Positions 9,685-18,094 of a stretch of 64,000 nucleotides of DNA are shown one piece after another; positions within the stretch are counted from its first letter, which is position 1, and the number at the start of each line of letters is the position of its first letter. The stretch spans positions 1 through 64,000 of the forward strand of contig NZ_SMGI01000006.1 of NCBI RefSeq assembly GCF_004346845.1. Direction: 5' to 3'. The translations under genes and the position numbers were made by a program. Origin of the DNA: Winogradskyella wandonensis. GTDB lineage: Bacteria; Bacteroidota; Bacteroidia; Flavobacteriales; Flavobacteriaceae. Under the pieces are notes generated by a model. It had not been told where the DNA came from. It saw nothing but the letters and a program-made list of their open reading frames with translations, and did not search any database.

Positions 9685-9715
9685 CAAAAATACATATTAT
9701 TTAAAAGTGTACCAA
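9685..9715 (-). promoter_or_regulatory. Bacteroidota-type promoter for the rpsF operon
   Basis: Read on the minus strand, TTGG (9715-9712), a 19-base spacer and a perfect TATTTTTG (-7 consensus TAnnTTTG, 9692-9685) are present. This leaves about 25-30 bases of leader before the rpsF ATG. Confidence 0.7.
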
Positions 9716-9786
9716 GGATTTAGAGCTTATTTTTTAATCTCTAATTGATTTTAAAAATCTGAATATTTTTTGCAGTTTAACGATGA

Positions 9787-9820
9787 TTTTTGGTATTTGT
9801 CCGAATTTTTTGTACTATTG
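9787..9820 (+). promoter_or_regulatory. Probable promoter of the LytTR regulator gene
   Basis: TTTTTGG ends at 9793. A 19-base spacer follows, then TACTATTG at 9813-9820, which is one mismatch from TAnnTTTG. The box is 28 bases before the chosen ATG. Confidence 0.5.
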
Positions 9821-9848
9821 TCGAAGCTTAACCTAAAAATTGAATGTT

Positions 9849-10544
9849 ATGACTTTAAACTGTGTAGTAGTTGACGACTCTGCAATCCAGAGATTATCTA
9901 TTGTAAAACTCATAGAAAATCACGAGTCCCTAAATCTAGTTGCCGAATACAGCAGTGCCCTAGAAACAAAAAATGGCTTAAATACAAAGAAAGTTGATTT
10001 AATCTTTCTTGATATTGAAATGCCCGTTCTTAATGGCTTCGAATTACTTGATGTACTTAATAATAAACCCCAAATTATTTTTGTTACTGGAAAAACAGAG
10101 TATGCATTTAAGGCCTTTAATTACGACGCTACAGACTACTTACAAAAGCCAATTACAAAAGAACGCTTTAATCAAGCAGTGGAAAAAGCAATTGAGCAAC
10201 ACAAACTTAAACTAGACTTTAACGAAACTGAAGGCGAACATATTTTTGTAAAGAGCAATCTTAAAAAACGTAAAGTTTATATTAAAGATATTAAATGGAT
10301 TGAAGCTCTCGGCGATTATGTAAAAGTAGTTACCGAAGAAACTAGCCTTGTTGTACTATCTACAATGAAAGCTTTTGAAAAAGAATTACCCGAAGGTAAA
10401 TTCTTAAGAATACATAAATCTTATATCGTAAATCTTGATAAGATAGACCGCTTTAATAGCAAAAATGTTGAAGTTGGTGCTTACGAAATTCCATTAAGCC
10501 GAAACAAGAAAACACAGCTTGTAGATGCTTTAAATAATATGTAA
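9849..10544 (+). CDS. LytTR-family response regulator
   Basis: This 231-residue transcription factor has a receiver domain (acidic pair Asp9-Asp10, phospho-acceptor Asp55 in FLDIEMP, Lys in YLQKPI) and, from about residue 130, a LytTR DNA-binding domain (IKDIKWIEALGDYVKVVTEE, then FLRIHKSYIVNLDKID). The frame opens 9 bases upstream at TTG, but the ATG at 9849 gives the normal MTLNCVVVDDS start. These regulators normally pair with 7TM or LytS-type kinases. No kinase is adjacent, so it is an orphan here. A terminator follows 22 bases after the stop. Confidence 0.93.
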   Translation: MTLNCVVVDDSAIQRLSIVKLIENHESLNLVAEYSSALETKNGLNTKKVDLIFLDIEMPVLNGFELLDVLNNKPQIIFVTGKTEYAFKAFNYDATDYLQKPITKERFNQAVEKAIEQHKLKLDFNETEGEHIFVKSNLKKRKVYIKDIKWIEALGDYVKVVTEETSLVVLSTMKAFEKELPEGKFLRIHKSYIVNLDKIDRFNSKNVEVGAYEIPLSRNKKTQLVDALNNM

Positions 10545-10566
10545 AGTCAAACATATACTATATTAA

Positions 10567-10596
10567 AATCCCAATCTAACCGATTGGGATTTTTTA
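10567..10596 (+). terminator. Terminator after the LytTR regulator gene
   Basis: AATCCCAATC (10567-10576) and GATTGGGATT (10582-10591) form a perfect 10-base stem with a 5-base loop and a following T-run. Confidence 0.92.
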
Positions 10597-10621
10597 TATA
10601 ATTAAGACCTGTTAAAACATG

Positions 10622-10845
10622 TCAAATTTTCTTCAAGTACATCTTTTAAGATTTGAAGCTTAACTATACATTTTACAAGAGATACCACAATTCTGCGGCA
10701 TTAATTCAACTTATCAAATTTTCTTCAACTGCGTCTTGAAAATTTGAAGTTCAACTATGCATTTTATACGAGATACCGCAATGCTGCGGCATTAATTCGA
10801 CTTGTCAAATTTTCTTCAACTGCGTCTTGAAAATTTGAAGTCTCA
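10622..10845. repeat. Tandem repeat of a roughly 92-base unit, 2.4 copies
   Basis: Copies begin at 10622 (92 bases), 10714 (91 bases) and 10805 (partial, stopped by the end of priA). Each starts TCAAATTTTCTTCAA. Copies two and three can fold through TCAAATTTTC / GAAAATTTGA. Full units also hold a second small hairpin (CCGCA-ATGC-TGCGG in copy two). Copy one is diverged. Together with the terminator at 10567-10596, this is all I see in the 301-base gap between the LytTR gene and priA. No coding potential is visible. Confidence 0.85.
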
Positions 10846-13299
10846 TTAATAGTTATCAACATTAATAATTACACGGACAGACCTAAAGTCCTTTACAGAC
10901 ATAAAACTATTGTCTATTTTTAAAATGGCTTCTTTTGTTTTGGCTAGTGATTGCTTTGGCGGAATTTTAATTAAAATATTTTTATGGTATAAATTTCGAA
11001 TTCTAGATACTGGTGGAAACTCTGGTCCCAAGACGTTAGACTTAAATAATTGCCTTAGGGATTTTGCATACCAATCGGCAGCTATATTTACACGGTTATA
11101 ATCTTTATGTTTTAGTGTAATTTTTATTAATCTAAAAACTGGCGGGTATTTATAGTTGTAGCGATCATTCAGCTGCTCTTTATACATCTCGTAATAAGAA
11201 TTGGTAGAAACTTGCTGCAAAATATTATGATGCGGATTATAGGTTTGAATAAGTACTTTACCTCTTAAATCTGTTCGGCCAGCTCTACCAGAAACCTGAG
11301 CCATTAATTGATAACTACGTTCGTGAGCCCTAAAGTCCGGAAAATTTAGAAGATTATCCGCATTAAGTATTCCTACCAATTTTACAAATCTAAAATCTAA
11401 TCCTTTGGTTAACATTTGGGTACCTACAAGAATATCTATCTCTTTTTGCTCGAAGCGCGTAATCAATTTTTCGAAACCATATTTACCTCGAGTTGTATCT
11501 AAATCCATGCGTGCCACAGAATTATCAGGAAACAAGGTTTTCACCTCTTCCTCTATCTGTTCTGTACCAAAGCCCTTAGTATCTAAAGCAACGTTACCAC
11601 ATGCCTGACAACTTTTTAGCATCGCAGAATTATAACCGCAATAATGGCAACGCAATTGGTCACGGTATTGATGGTAGGTTAAACTCACATCACAATTAGG
11701 ACATTGCGGTGAGTGCCCACAAGTAGTACATTCTACAATTGGTGAAAAGCCTCTTCGATTTTGAAATAAAATCACTTGAAAGCCTTCTGCTAAGGCTTCA
11801 GTCATTTCTTCAATTAATCGGTCACTAAAATGACCTTTCATTCGTTTTCGCTTGTATTTATCTGCTAAATCCACCAATTCAATTTCTGGCATCAGTACAT
11901 TATTATAGCGTTGATTAAGTTCTACAAGTCCATATTTGCCTTCAGACGCATTATAGTAACTCTCTAATGATGGTGTTGCTGTTCCTAAAAGTGTTTTAGC
12001 GTTAAATATATTTGCCAAAACAATCGCCGCATCTCTAGCATGATAGCGCGGTGCAGGGTCAAACTGTTTATAAGACTGCTCATGTTCTTCGTCAACAATG
12101 ATTAGACCTAGAGTCTTAAAAGGCAATAGCAAAGCAGACCGTGCACCAATAACAATCTGTGCTTTACTCGAATTTTCTAAAATATTATTCCAAGCTTCTA
12201 CTCTTTCGTTTCCAGAATACCTCGAATGAAAAACCGTTACCTGTTCTCCAAAATAATCTTGCAAACGCGATACTAATTGGGTGGTTAAAGCAATTTCTGG
12301 CAAAAGGTATAAGACTTGTTTTCCGATAGCTAGCTGTTGCTCAATGAGTTTTATATAAATCTCTGTTTTACCCGAAGACGTGACGCCATGAAGCAGTACC
12401 ACAGATTTTTCCTTAAACTGAAGAGTTATCTCGTCTATGGCCTTAGTTTGAAACGTGTTTAATTGCTTAGACGTTGAGGTTAAATCACCTTCAAACAAAA
12501 CTCTATCTGTTTGGATATGATAATCCTCCAAGATATTTTTATCAATTAGCGTCTTTACTACAGCGACAGATGCACCACTCTGCGCTACTAATTCTGATAG
12601 CTTCACAGGCTTTTTGGATGTTGCTTCCATTTGAAAGAGCGTTAAAACGACCTCGCGCTGTTTTTTTGCTCTATTCAGAATTTCTAGCAATTCTTGAAGC
12701 TTTTCTTCAGACTTATGATTTACATGCAGTCTAACATATCTAACTAACTTTGGTGTATATTTTTCGTAGATTTCTTCTTGAAGCTTAATAACACCTTTTT
12801 CAACTAGTCCATTAAGAATAGGTAAAACCCGTTTTTTGTCTAAAATCGAGACAATATCTGCAACTTTAAGGGACGATTGGTGATGCAAGGCTTCGTAAAT
12901 TAAAAACTCGTCATCCTTTAAATCAGAATCTAAAACCTGCTGATTTTCATTTCTAGAAATAATAGTTTCACTTTCTAGAATAAATGCATTTGGCATTGCT
13001 GCTCGCATGACCTCGCCCAAACTACACATATAATAGCTAGCAATCCATTGCCAATGCTGTATTTGTTTGTTTGTAACTAATGGCTCTTTATCAAGAATTT
13101 GATGTATGGTCTTAGCCTCGTAAACTGTTGGAGGCGTTTTATGAGTTTTATAAACTAGAGCTGTATATATTTTGCTTTTACCAAACGGTACAGCAACACG
13201 CATTCCTGGTTTTAGAAAAGATGCTTCTGCCTCTGTTATGTAATAGGTAAATGCTTTTTGAAGCGGAATTGGCAATATAACATCGACAAAATCTGTCAT
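10846..13299 (-). CDS. priA: Primosomal replication restart helicase PriA
   Basis: This 817-residue superfamily 2 DNA helicase reloads the replisome at stalled forks. The N-terminal 3'-DNA-binding domain and winged helix cover about residues 1-270. Walker A is GVTSSGKTE, the DEEH box follows, and the zinc-binding insert is visible as four CxxC pairs (CTTC, CPNC, CHYC, CQAC). Helicase motifs V and VI appear as GTQMLTKGLDF and QVSGRAGR. Length is normal for Bacteroidota. The ATG overlaps the stop codon of the upstream DUF2147 gene by one base, so the two are probably co-transcribed. Confidence 0.97.
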   Translation of the reverse strand: MTDFVDVILPIPLQKAFTYYITEAEASFLKPGMRVAVPFGKSKIYTALVYKTHKTPPTVYEAKTIHQILDKEPLVTNKQIQHWQWIASYYMCSLGEVMRAAMPNAFILESETIISRNENQQVLDSDLKDDEFLIYEALHHQSSLKVADIVSILDKKRVLPILNGLVEKGVIKLQEEIYEKYTPKLVRYVRLHVNHKSEEKLQELLEILNRAKKQREVVLTLFQMEATSKKPVKLSELVAQSGASVAVVKTLIDKNILEDYHIQTDRVLFEGDLTSTSKQLNTFQTKAIDEITLQFKEKSVVLLHGVTSSGKTEIYIKLIEQQLAIGKQVLYLLPEIALTTQLVSRLQDYFGEQVTVFHSRYSGNERVEAWNNILENSSKAQIVIGARSALLLPFKTLGLIIVDEEHEQSYKQFDPAPRYHARDAAIVLANIFNAKTLLGTATPSLESYYNASEGKYGLVELNQRYNNVLMPEIELVDLADKYKRKRMKGHFSDRLIEEMTEALAEGFQVILFQNRRGFSPIVECTTCGHSPQCPNCDVSLTYHQYRDQLRCHYCGYNSAMLKSCQACGNVALDTKGFGTEQIEEEVKTLFPDNSVARMDLDTTRGKYGFEKLITRFEQKEIDILVGTQMLTKGLDFRFVKLVGILNADNLLNFPDFRAHERSYQLMAQVSGRAGRTDLRGKVLIQTYNPHHNILQQVSTNSYYEMYKEQLNDRYNYKYPPVFRLIKITLKHKDYNRVNIAADWYAKSLRQLFKSNVLGPEFPPVSRIRNLYHKNILIKIPPKQSLAKTKEAILKIDNSFMSVKDFRSVRVIINVDNY

Positions 13300-13718
13300 T
13301 AGTTAACACGTTTCCAGTATTGGGTTTTATAGAAAAAAGCCACATAACCTCTAACTTGTAGCTTGTTGGAGTCATCTTCCAACTTCAATCGGCATTTGTA
13401 AACTTTTCCGTTACTAGGATTTAATATTGTACCACCTTCATACACATCGTCATTCTTCGTTAAACCATCTATAATTTGCATGCCCACAATAGGCTTATCC
13501 TTGTTATTACCTTCACATTTTGTACAACGTGAATTTTTCTTCTTAGGATTCAAAATCTCAATAATATTTCCATACACCTTACCATCAACTTCATAAATGT
13601 TTACGATAGACTTCTCTTCACCAGTTTCATCATCAATGGTTTTCCATTTACCCAAAATACCTTGGGCAGACAAATTAAACATTGTAAGTCCAAAAAATAA
13701 TAGTAAAGCTTGTTTCAT
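13299..13718 (-). CDS. DUF2147 family secreted protein
   Basis: This 139-residue protein has a signal peptide of about 18 residues ending at LSAQG. It matches the DUF2147 pattern: GILGKWKTIDDETGEEKSIV near the start, DGKVYGNIIEI, a two-cysteine turn CTKCEG, and IVGMQIIDGL followed by the NGKVYKCRLKL strands. The family is a small periplasmic beta-barrel of unknown function, possibly lipocalin-like. It sits between the YihY-type gene (one-base overlap with its stop) and priA (one-base overlap), suggesting a three-gene transcript. Confidence 0.88.
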   Translation of the reverse strand: MKQALLLFFGLTMFNLSAQGILGKWKTIDDETGEEKSIVNIYEVDGKVYGNIIEILNPKKKNSRCTKCEGNNKDKPIVGMQIIDGLTKNDDVYEGGTILNPSNGKVYKCRLKLEDDSNKLQVRGYVAFFYKTQYWKRVN

Positions 13719-14656
13719 TATTTTGAATTTAGTTTATGTAAACCTCGTAATGTAGCATTTAGCTCGTAACCCAAAAGTAAAATATTGGCATTTAGCCAAA
13801 GGTAAAGCAGTAGAATTAATAATGCTCCTATTGACCCGTACAATTCATTATATTTTGAAAAATTATCGATGTATATCCCAAATAAAAACGAGGTTAGGAT
13901 AATGAGTAATGTTGTAAGAACAGCTCCGATGGAAAAAAATCGAGTCTGTCGTCCTTCTTTGGTTCCAAAATAATAAAGTGTCGCTGTCCCGATATAAATC
14001 ATAATCACAAAAAAGACATATTTTGCTGCAGTTATTAATTGTTTGCTAGCGGCATCTTCGGCATTAATAGCTTCGTTTATTGGGGTTATTATATAAACTT
14101 GTGTATAAATAAACACAGCCACAGTTAAGAGTACTAACATCGCTAGAATTAAAGCAACGCCTACAGCGTATAAATACTGCTGAAAAACATTTCGCGTCAG
14201 TTGCTCGTGATAGGAGTTTTCGAAACCAGAAAACACAGCGTTTACACCATTTGCCATTAAAAATATTGACAATAAAAATACTGAGGACAATAAGCCAGCT
14301 TGCTTATTATTTCCTTCTAAATTTTCGAAAATGGTGTCCATAAAAAATCCTGAAGTCTGAGGCGGCAAGAAAGACTGCAAAAACTCCAAAAATTGTTCCT
14401 GAAATCCTTCTATAGGAATTATTGGAATAAGTATAATTACGAATAATAAAAAAGGGAAAATTGCTGTAAAGAAACTAAAAGCAATTGCGCTGGCGCGTGT
14501 AGTTAACGTACCTCTTACAATGCCTAAAGTATACAGTTCTAATAAATCGTATAGCGATAATCCCTCTAGTCCTGGAAGCTTTATTCGCTGACTAAAGTTT
14601 ACCAATGAGCAAACTATTGGTATTTTTTTTAGTCGTTCTTCTATAGAATTTGACAT
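13718..14656 (-). CDS. YihY/BrkB-family inner-membrane protein
   Basis: This 312-residue integral membrane protein has about six transmembrane helices. The family signature is visible: TTRASAIAFSFFTAIFPFLLF near residues 55-80, a QTSGFF and ENLEG region, and the terminal GSIGALLILLLYLWLNANILLLGYELNA. Older names call it ribonuclease BN or virulence factor BrkB, but the family is now regarded as a transporter-like protein of unknown substrate. It heads the YihY-DUF2147-priA run. Confidence 0.92.
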   Translation of the reverse strand: MSNSIEERLKKIPIVCSLVNFSQRIKLPGLEGLSLYDLLELYTLGIVRGTLTTRASAIAFSFFTAIFPFLLFVIILIPIIPIEGFQEQFLEFLQSFLPPQTSGFFMDTIFENLEGNNKQAGLLSSVFLLSIFLMANGVNAVFSGFENSYHEQLTRNVFQQYLYAVGVALILAMLVLLTVAVFIYTQVYIITPINEAINAEDAASKQLITAAKYVFFVIMIYIGTATLYYFGTKEGRQTRFFSIGAVLTTLLIILTSFLFGIYIDNFSKYNELYGSIGALLILLLYLWLNANILLLGYELNATLRGLHKLNSK

Positions 14657-14662
14657 AAAAGT

Positions 14663-14695
14663 GATTTACGATTTACAATTGACAATTAACGATTT
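14663..14695. repeat. Short GATTTACGATTTA-type repeat near nadC 3' end
   Basis: GATTTACGATTTACAATT followed by a near-mirrored GACAATTAACGATTT. The same GATTTACGATTTA word occurs on the other side of nadC at 15634-15646. Confidence 0.5.
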
Positions 14696-14720
14696 GGTCT
14701 TTGCATTTTAAAAATTGTAC

Positions 14721-15578
14721 CTATACCGCTTTAAGACTTAAATCCATATTATACACCGAATGTGTTAAAGCGCCCGATGATATATAATTTACGCCACACT
14801 CGGCATACTGTCTAATCGTATTTTCGTTAATGCCACCCGAGGATTCTGTTAAGCATTTATCGCCTATTAATTTTACAGCTTTGCGTGTGTCTTCGTAATT
14901 AAAATTATCGATAAGAATTCTATACACGCCGCCACAATCTAAAATTTCTTTAATTTCTTCTAGATTACGAGCTTCAACAATGATTTTTAAATCTCTGTTT
15001 GTATCCTTTAAATACTGTTTTGTTTTAGTTATTGCCTTACTTACACCGCCAGAAAAATCGATATGATTATCCTTTAGCATTATCATATCGTAAAGTGCGA
15101 ATCTATGGTTCTCTCCGCCGCCAATTTTTACGGCCCACTTCTCAAGTGCTCTAATACCTGGTGTGGTTTTGCGCGTGTCTAAAATTTTAGTTCCTGTACC
15201 TTCTAATAACTCTACAAACGTATTTGTTTTAGTGGCAATAGCACTCATACGCTGCATAGCATTTAGCACCAGTCGTTCGGCCTTTAAAATGGATTGGGAA
15301 GCACCTTCGACGTAAAAAGCGATATCCCCGTATTTCACTTTAGAACCATCTTCAATTAAGGTCTCCACTTTCATGTCTGCATCTACATAAGCAAACACTT
15401 GTTTTGCAAATTCAACACCAGCTATAATACCTTCATCTTTTACCAAAAGCTTTGCTTTTCCTTGAGCTGAAGCAGGAATACATGCAAGCGAACTGTGGTC
15501 TCCATCTCCAACATCTTCACGAATAGCATTAGCAATTATGAGCTCTATTTCTTTATTGAATTGTTCTTTTGAAATCAT
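14721..15578 (-). CDS. nadC: Nicotinate-nucleotide pyrophosphorylase (carboxylating)
   Basis: This 285-residue quinolinate phosphoribosyltransferase makes nicotinate mononucleotide from quinolinate and PRPP in de novo NAD synthesis. Recognisable motifs are EDVGDGDHSS near residue 20, AERLVLNAMQRMSAIAT, the active-site RKTTPGIRALEKWAVKIGGGENHR, MLKDNHIDF and the C-terminal ESSGGINENTIRQYAECGV with SSGALTHS. Length is normal. nadA and nadB are not nearby. It is flanked on both sides by related short AT-rich repeats and is divergent from rlmH. Confidence 0.97.
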   Translation of the reverse strand: MISKEQFNKEIELIIANAIREDVGDGDHSSLACIPASAQGKAKLLVKDEGIIAGVEFAKQVFAYVDADMKVETLIEDGSKVKYGDIAFYVEGASQSILKAERLVLNAMQRMSAIATKTNTFVELLEGTGTKILDTRKTTPGIRALEKWAVKIGGGENHRFALYDMIMLKDNHIDFSGGVSKAITKTKQYLKDTNRDLKIIVEARNLEEIKEILDCGGVYRILIDNFNYEDTRKAVKLIGDKCLTESSGGINENTIRQYAECGVNYISSGALTHSVYNMDLSLKAV

Positions 15579-15634
15579 TAGTAGGAATATTTATCGTAAA
15601 AATAGCAAATTGATTTACGATATGCGATTTTTAG

Positions 15635-15683
15635 ATTTACGATTTATCCATTACCTAGTTCTAAGAAATCATAAATCGTAAAT
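15635..15683. repeat. Inverted repeat between nadC and rlmH
   Basis: ATTTACGATTTAT (15635-15647) and ATAAATCGTAAAT (15671-15683) form a perfect 13-base inverted repeat with a 23-base spacer, and partial copies of the word lie on both sides. It occupies the divergent promoter region of nadC and rlmH. Confidence 0.65.
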
Positions 15684-15703
15684 TGTAATTCGTAAATTTG
15701 AGC

Positions 15704-16177
15704 ATGCAAATAAAACTCATCGCCATAGGCAAAACCGACAATAAACAACTTCAAACTTTAATTGAAGACTACCAGAAACGTTTGGGGTTTTATATAAAAT
15801 TTCAATTGGAAATTATTCCGGATATTAAAAAGGCGAAACACCTATCTGAAGCACAGCAGAAAGACAAAGAAGGTGAACTTATTTTAGGAAAAACACAAAC
15901 TTCTGATGTTGTAATTCTTCTTGATGAAAATGGGAAGCAAATGGATTCTGTGGGCTTTAGCAACTATCTGCAAAAGCACCTTAACTCAGGCATTAAACAA
16001 CTTGTATTTGTTATTGGTGGTCCGTACGGTTTTTCTGATGCGGTTTATCAACGTGCTAATGGCAAATTAGGACTCTCTAAAATGACCTTCTCGCATCAAA
16101 TGGTACGTTTGTTTTTTATAGAGCAGTTGTATCGTGGCTTTACCATATTACGAAACGAGCCTTACCATCATAGATAA
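15704..16177 (+). CDS. rlmH: 23S rRNA (pseudouridine1915-N3)-methyltransferase RlmH
   Basis: This 157-residue SPOUT-class methyltransferase methylates pseudouridine 1915 in helix 69 of 23S rRNA. The knot motifs are visible: MQIKLIAIGKTDNK at the start, VVILLDENGKQMDS, LVFVIGGPYGFSD, and the C-terminal LSKMTFSHQMVRLFFIEQLYRG with NEPYHH at the end. The frame can be read from a TTG 6 bases upstream, but the ATG at 15704 gives the standard start. A TAAATTTG box ends only 3 bases before the ATG, so the transcript may be leaderless. Confidence 0.97.
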   Translation: MQIKLIAIGKTDNKQLQTLIEDYQKRLGFYIKFQLEIIPDIKKAKHLSEAQQKDKEGELILGKTQTSDVVILLDENGKQMDSVGFSNYLQKHLNSGIKQLVFVIGGPYGFSDAVYQRANGKLGLSKMTFSHQMVRLFFIEQLYRGFTILRNEPYHHR

Positions 16178-16206
16178 AAAAGCCCGAGTAGTTACTCAGG
16201 CTTTTA
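16177..16206. terminator. Bidirectional terminator between rlmH and hpf
   Basis: AAAAGCCCGAGTA (from 16178) pairs with TACTCAGGCTTTT (to 16205) around a 2-base loop, with A-rich and T-rich flanks suitable for both strands. The flanking genes converge. Confidence 0.88.
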
Positions 16207-16213
16207 TAAATAT

Positions 16214-16519
16214 CTAATAAACTTTATAAGTTTCTTTTCGTTTATCAAGTTGGCGTTTTAGGTCGTTTATAGTTTCAGTGACTGCCAACTCATACTCACG
16301 CTCGTTTGATTTTGCAAAAATTCGTGGTCCAGGTAAACTCAATTCAATATTACAAATTTTACCAGCTTCATGGTCTTTCTCATCTTGTTTAAAATAGACT
16401 TGTGCAGATATTAAAAACTCATATTTATTACTCAATTTATCTAATCGTTCTCTTGTGAATTGTGAAAGTGTTTCACTAACATCCACATTTACATATTCAA
16501 AATTTACAGTCATATCCAT
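16214..16519 (-). CDS. hpf: Short ribosome hibernation-promoting factor (HPF/RaiA)
   Basis: This 101-residue protein matches the short HPF/YfiA fold: an opening strand VNFEYVNVDVSETLSQFTRERLDKLSNKYEF, a second strand with KICNIELSLPGPRIFAKS, and the helix YELAVTETINDLKRQLDKRKE. Such proteins bind the 30S decoding site during slow growth and block or dimerise ribosomes. The C-terminal dimerisation extension of long HPF is absent. A second ATG two codons in is also possible. Confidence 0.88.
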   Translation of the reverse strand: MDMTVNFEYVNVDVSETLSQFTRERLDKLSNKYEFLISAQVYFKQDEKDHEAGKICNIELSLPGPRIFAKSNEREYELAVTETINDLKRQLDKRKETYKVY

Positions 16520-16668
16520 TTTGTGTTTTGGGTTAAACTTCTATACTTAAATATACGATTTTAAGTCTGCTTTTGCCCTAACAATTATCATAAAAAAGCT
16601 TTAAAAAACAACCTAAATTGAAAGTTACTCAACATAGCTACGTCTACATAAATCAAAATCAAATCGTT

Positions 16669-17055
16669 ATGACTAATCAAACACAAAAAGACCTAATTAT
16701 TTTTGATGGCGAATGCAATCTCTGCAACGGCGTTGTGGGTTGGCTACTCAAATTTGCGCCAGAGGATTTGTTTCAGTTTGTAGCTTTTCAGTCGGCTTAT
16801 GGACAGCAATTATTACACCAACACGGATTCCCTACAAAACGTTTAGATACCGTGATTTTGATAGATGCTTCTGGTGTAAAAACACACTCAGACGGTTTTC
16901 TAAAGATTATTTCTAAAATTCCAAAGTGGAAACGCGTCGCCGCTCTTTTAGGTTTTATTCCAAGATTAATACGCGATTACATCTATAAAACAGCCTCTAA
17001 AAATCGTGTAAAATGGTTTGGAAATTCTAAGAGTTGTACTATTGATTTTAGGTAG
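16669..17055 (+). CDS. DCC family thiol-disulfide oxidoreductase
   Basis: This protein of about 128 residues is a DUF393/DCC family member. The defining DGECNLCNGVVGW motif (CxxC) is near residues 13-25, and the region DTVILIDASGVKTHSDGFLKI is also typical. The fold is thioredoxin-like, but the physiological substrate is unknown. The open frame starts 51 bases earlier at TTG. I prefer the ATG at 16669 because family members start shortly before the IIFDGECNLC strand. Confidence 0.88.
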   Translation: MTNQTQKDLIIFDGECNLCNGVVGWLLKFAPEDLFQFVAFQSAYGQQLLHQHGFPTKRLDTVILIDASGVKTHSDGFLKIISKIPKWKRVAALLGFIPRLIRDYIYKTASKNRVKWFGNSKSCTIDFR

Positions 17056-17147
17056 AGGTTTTGGAGTTACGCTTAAGAGTTTTGTGTATGAAGTTTAGCA
17101 ACTATCTATGCAATATGATTTCACATACATTATCATAATCTAGTTTT

Positions 17148-17492
17148 CTATTTCCAAAACTGCCACCATTTGCTGTCTTGTTTAACATTTTCTTCAATCC
17201 ATTCACCATTTTCTCCTTTAGTCCATTTTTTACCAACTCCATCAATTGTAATTTCTGTACCTTGACCATTATCTAAATTTTCTATCAAGTCTTCAGCAAA
17301 CCAAAATGACTCGTTTAAATCTTCAAAATGTACATTTATTGCAATATCTTCTGTTAGACTTCCAATAACTTCAACGTCCATCATTGAAGGAGTTGTTTGT
17401 CCAAAAACTTCACCTTCCTTCCCTGCAAGTCCTTTATTTTCTGTTTCTGGAGTACTTTTTATCCGAACTTTATTTCCAAATGCATCAAACAT
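17148..17492 (-). CDS. Conserved hypothetical protein with KOW/SH3-like start
   Basis: This acidic protein of 114 residues is not one I recognise. It has no signal peptide. The first 40 residues (GNKVRIKSTPETENKGLAGKEGEVFGQ) look like a small SH3/KOW-type barrel, such as those that regulate or bind in ribosome- or toxin-associated proteins. The C-terminus is tryptophan-rich (WWQFWK). It is just upstream of ytxJ in reading order and on the same strand, but no function can be inferred. Confidence 0.7.
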   Translation of the reverse strand: MFDAFGNKVRIKSTPETENKGLAGKEGEVFGQTTPSMMDVEVIGSLTEDIAINVHFEDLNESFWFAEDLIENLDNGQGTEITIDGVGKKWTKGENGEWIEENVKQDSKWWQFWK

Positions 17493-17527
17493 ATCTTTTT
17501 GTTTTTTACAAGCTAAAAATCAATACG

Positions 17528-17914
17528 CTATACAAACTTTCCCAAATCCAAATCATTAATCGCACCATGAGAGGCATGAGCAACAGTAACACCATTTCTA
17601 ATAACTAACAATTGTGGTGACTGGTGCAAGACTTGAAATTTATAACCCGTTTCGTTAGAGACTTCTCGGTAATTTAGTAAATCCAAATAGTACAAATCAG
17701 CGTTTAAGTCCACATCGTACATCGCTGCAAACTGATTCATTACCATTCTACTGATTCCACAACGTGTAGAGTGCTTAAAAATCAATTGGGTTTTACCCAT
17801 GGAGCGCTTTTCTATTTCATCTAATTGACTAACCGTAGTTAAGGCTTGCCAAGGCAACACTTTTTCGTCTTTTGGTTCTGATGATGAATTAAATAGTTTA
17901 TTAAATAGTCCCAT
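17528..17914 (-). CDS. ytxJ: YtxJ-like bacillithiol-system redox protein
   Basis: This 128-residue thioredoxin-fold protein belongs to the DUF2847/YtxJ family (also called BrxC). It has a single reactive cysteine in HSTRCGIS near residue 51, where a monothiol bacilliredoxin would have its active site, followed by SPQLLVIRNG, the cis-proline region. These proteins are thought to reduce or monitor bacillithiolated proteins. This suggests the organism makes bacillithiol. The bacillithiol biosynthesis genes are not in the window. Confidence 0.88.
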   Translation of the reverse strand: MGLFNKLFNSSSEPKDEKVLPWQALTTVSQLDEIEKRSMGKTQLIFKHSTRCGISRMVMNQFAAMYDVDLNADLYYLDLLNYREVSNETGYKFQVLHQSPQLLVIRNGVTVAHASHGAINDLDLGKFV

Positions 17915-18094
17915 ATATGTTTTCCTTTTTCAATTAAGTCGAAAAATAAATCTTGACTTACAAACAGACAAAAAGTCATTGTGAATCAAGGGTTTTAAGA
18001 CATTTTGTCGTTTTTATTGAGTTGGTAAGATAATTGAAATATACCTAACAGAAAAAGAAAAACGTCAACAACAATTGACATAAAAAATATAACT

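Noticed and set aside
10622..10845. CRISPR array
   Set aside because: Units are contiguous 92-base repeats without unique spacers, and no cas gene is seen.
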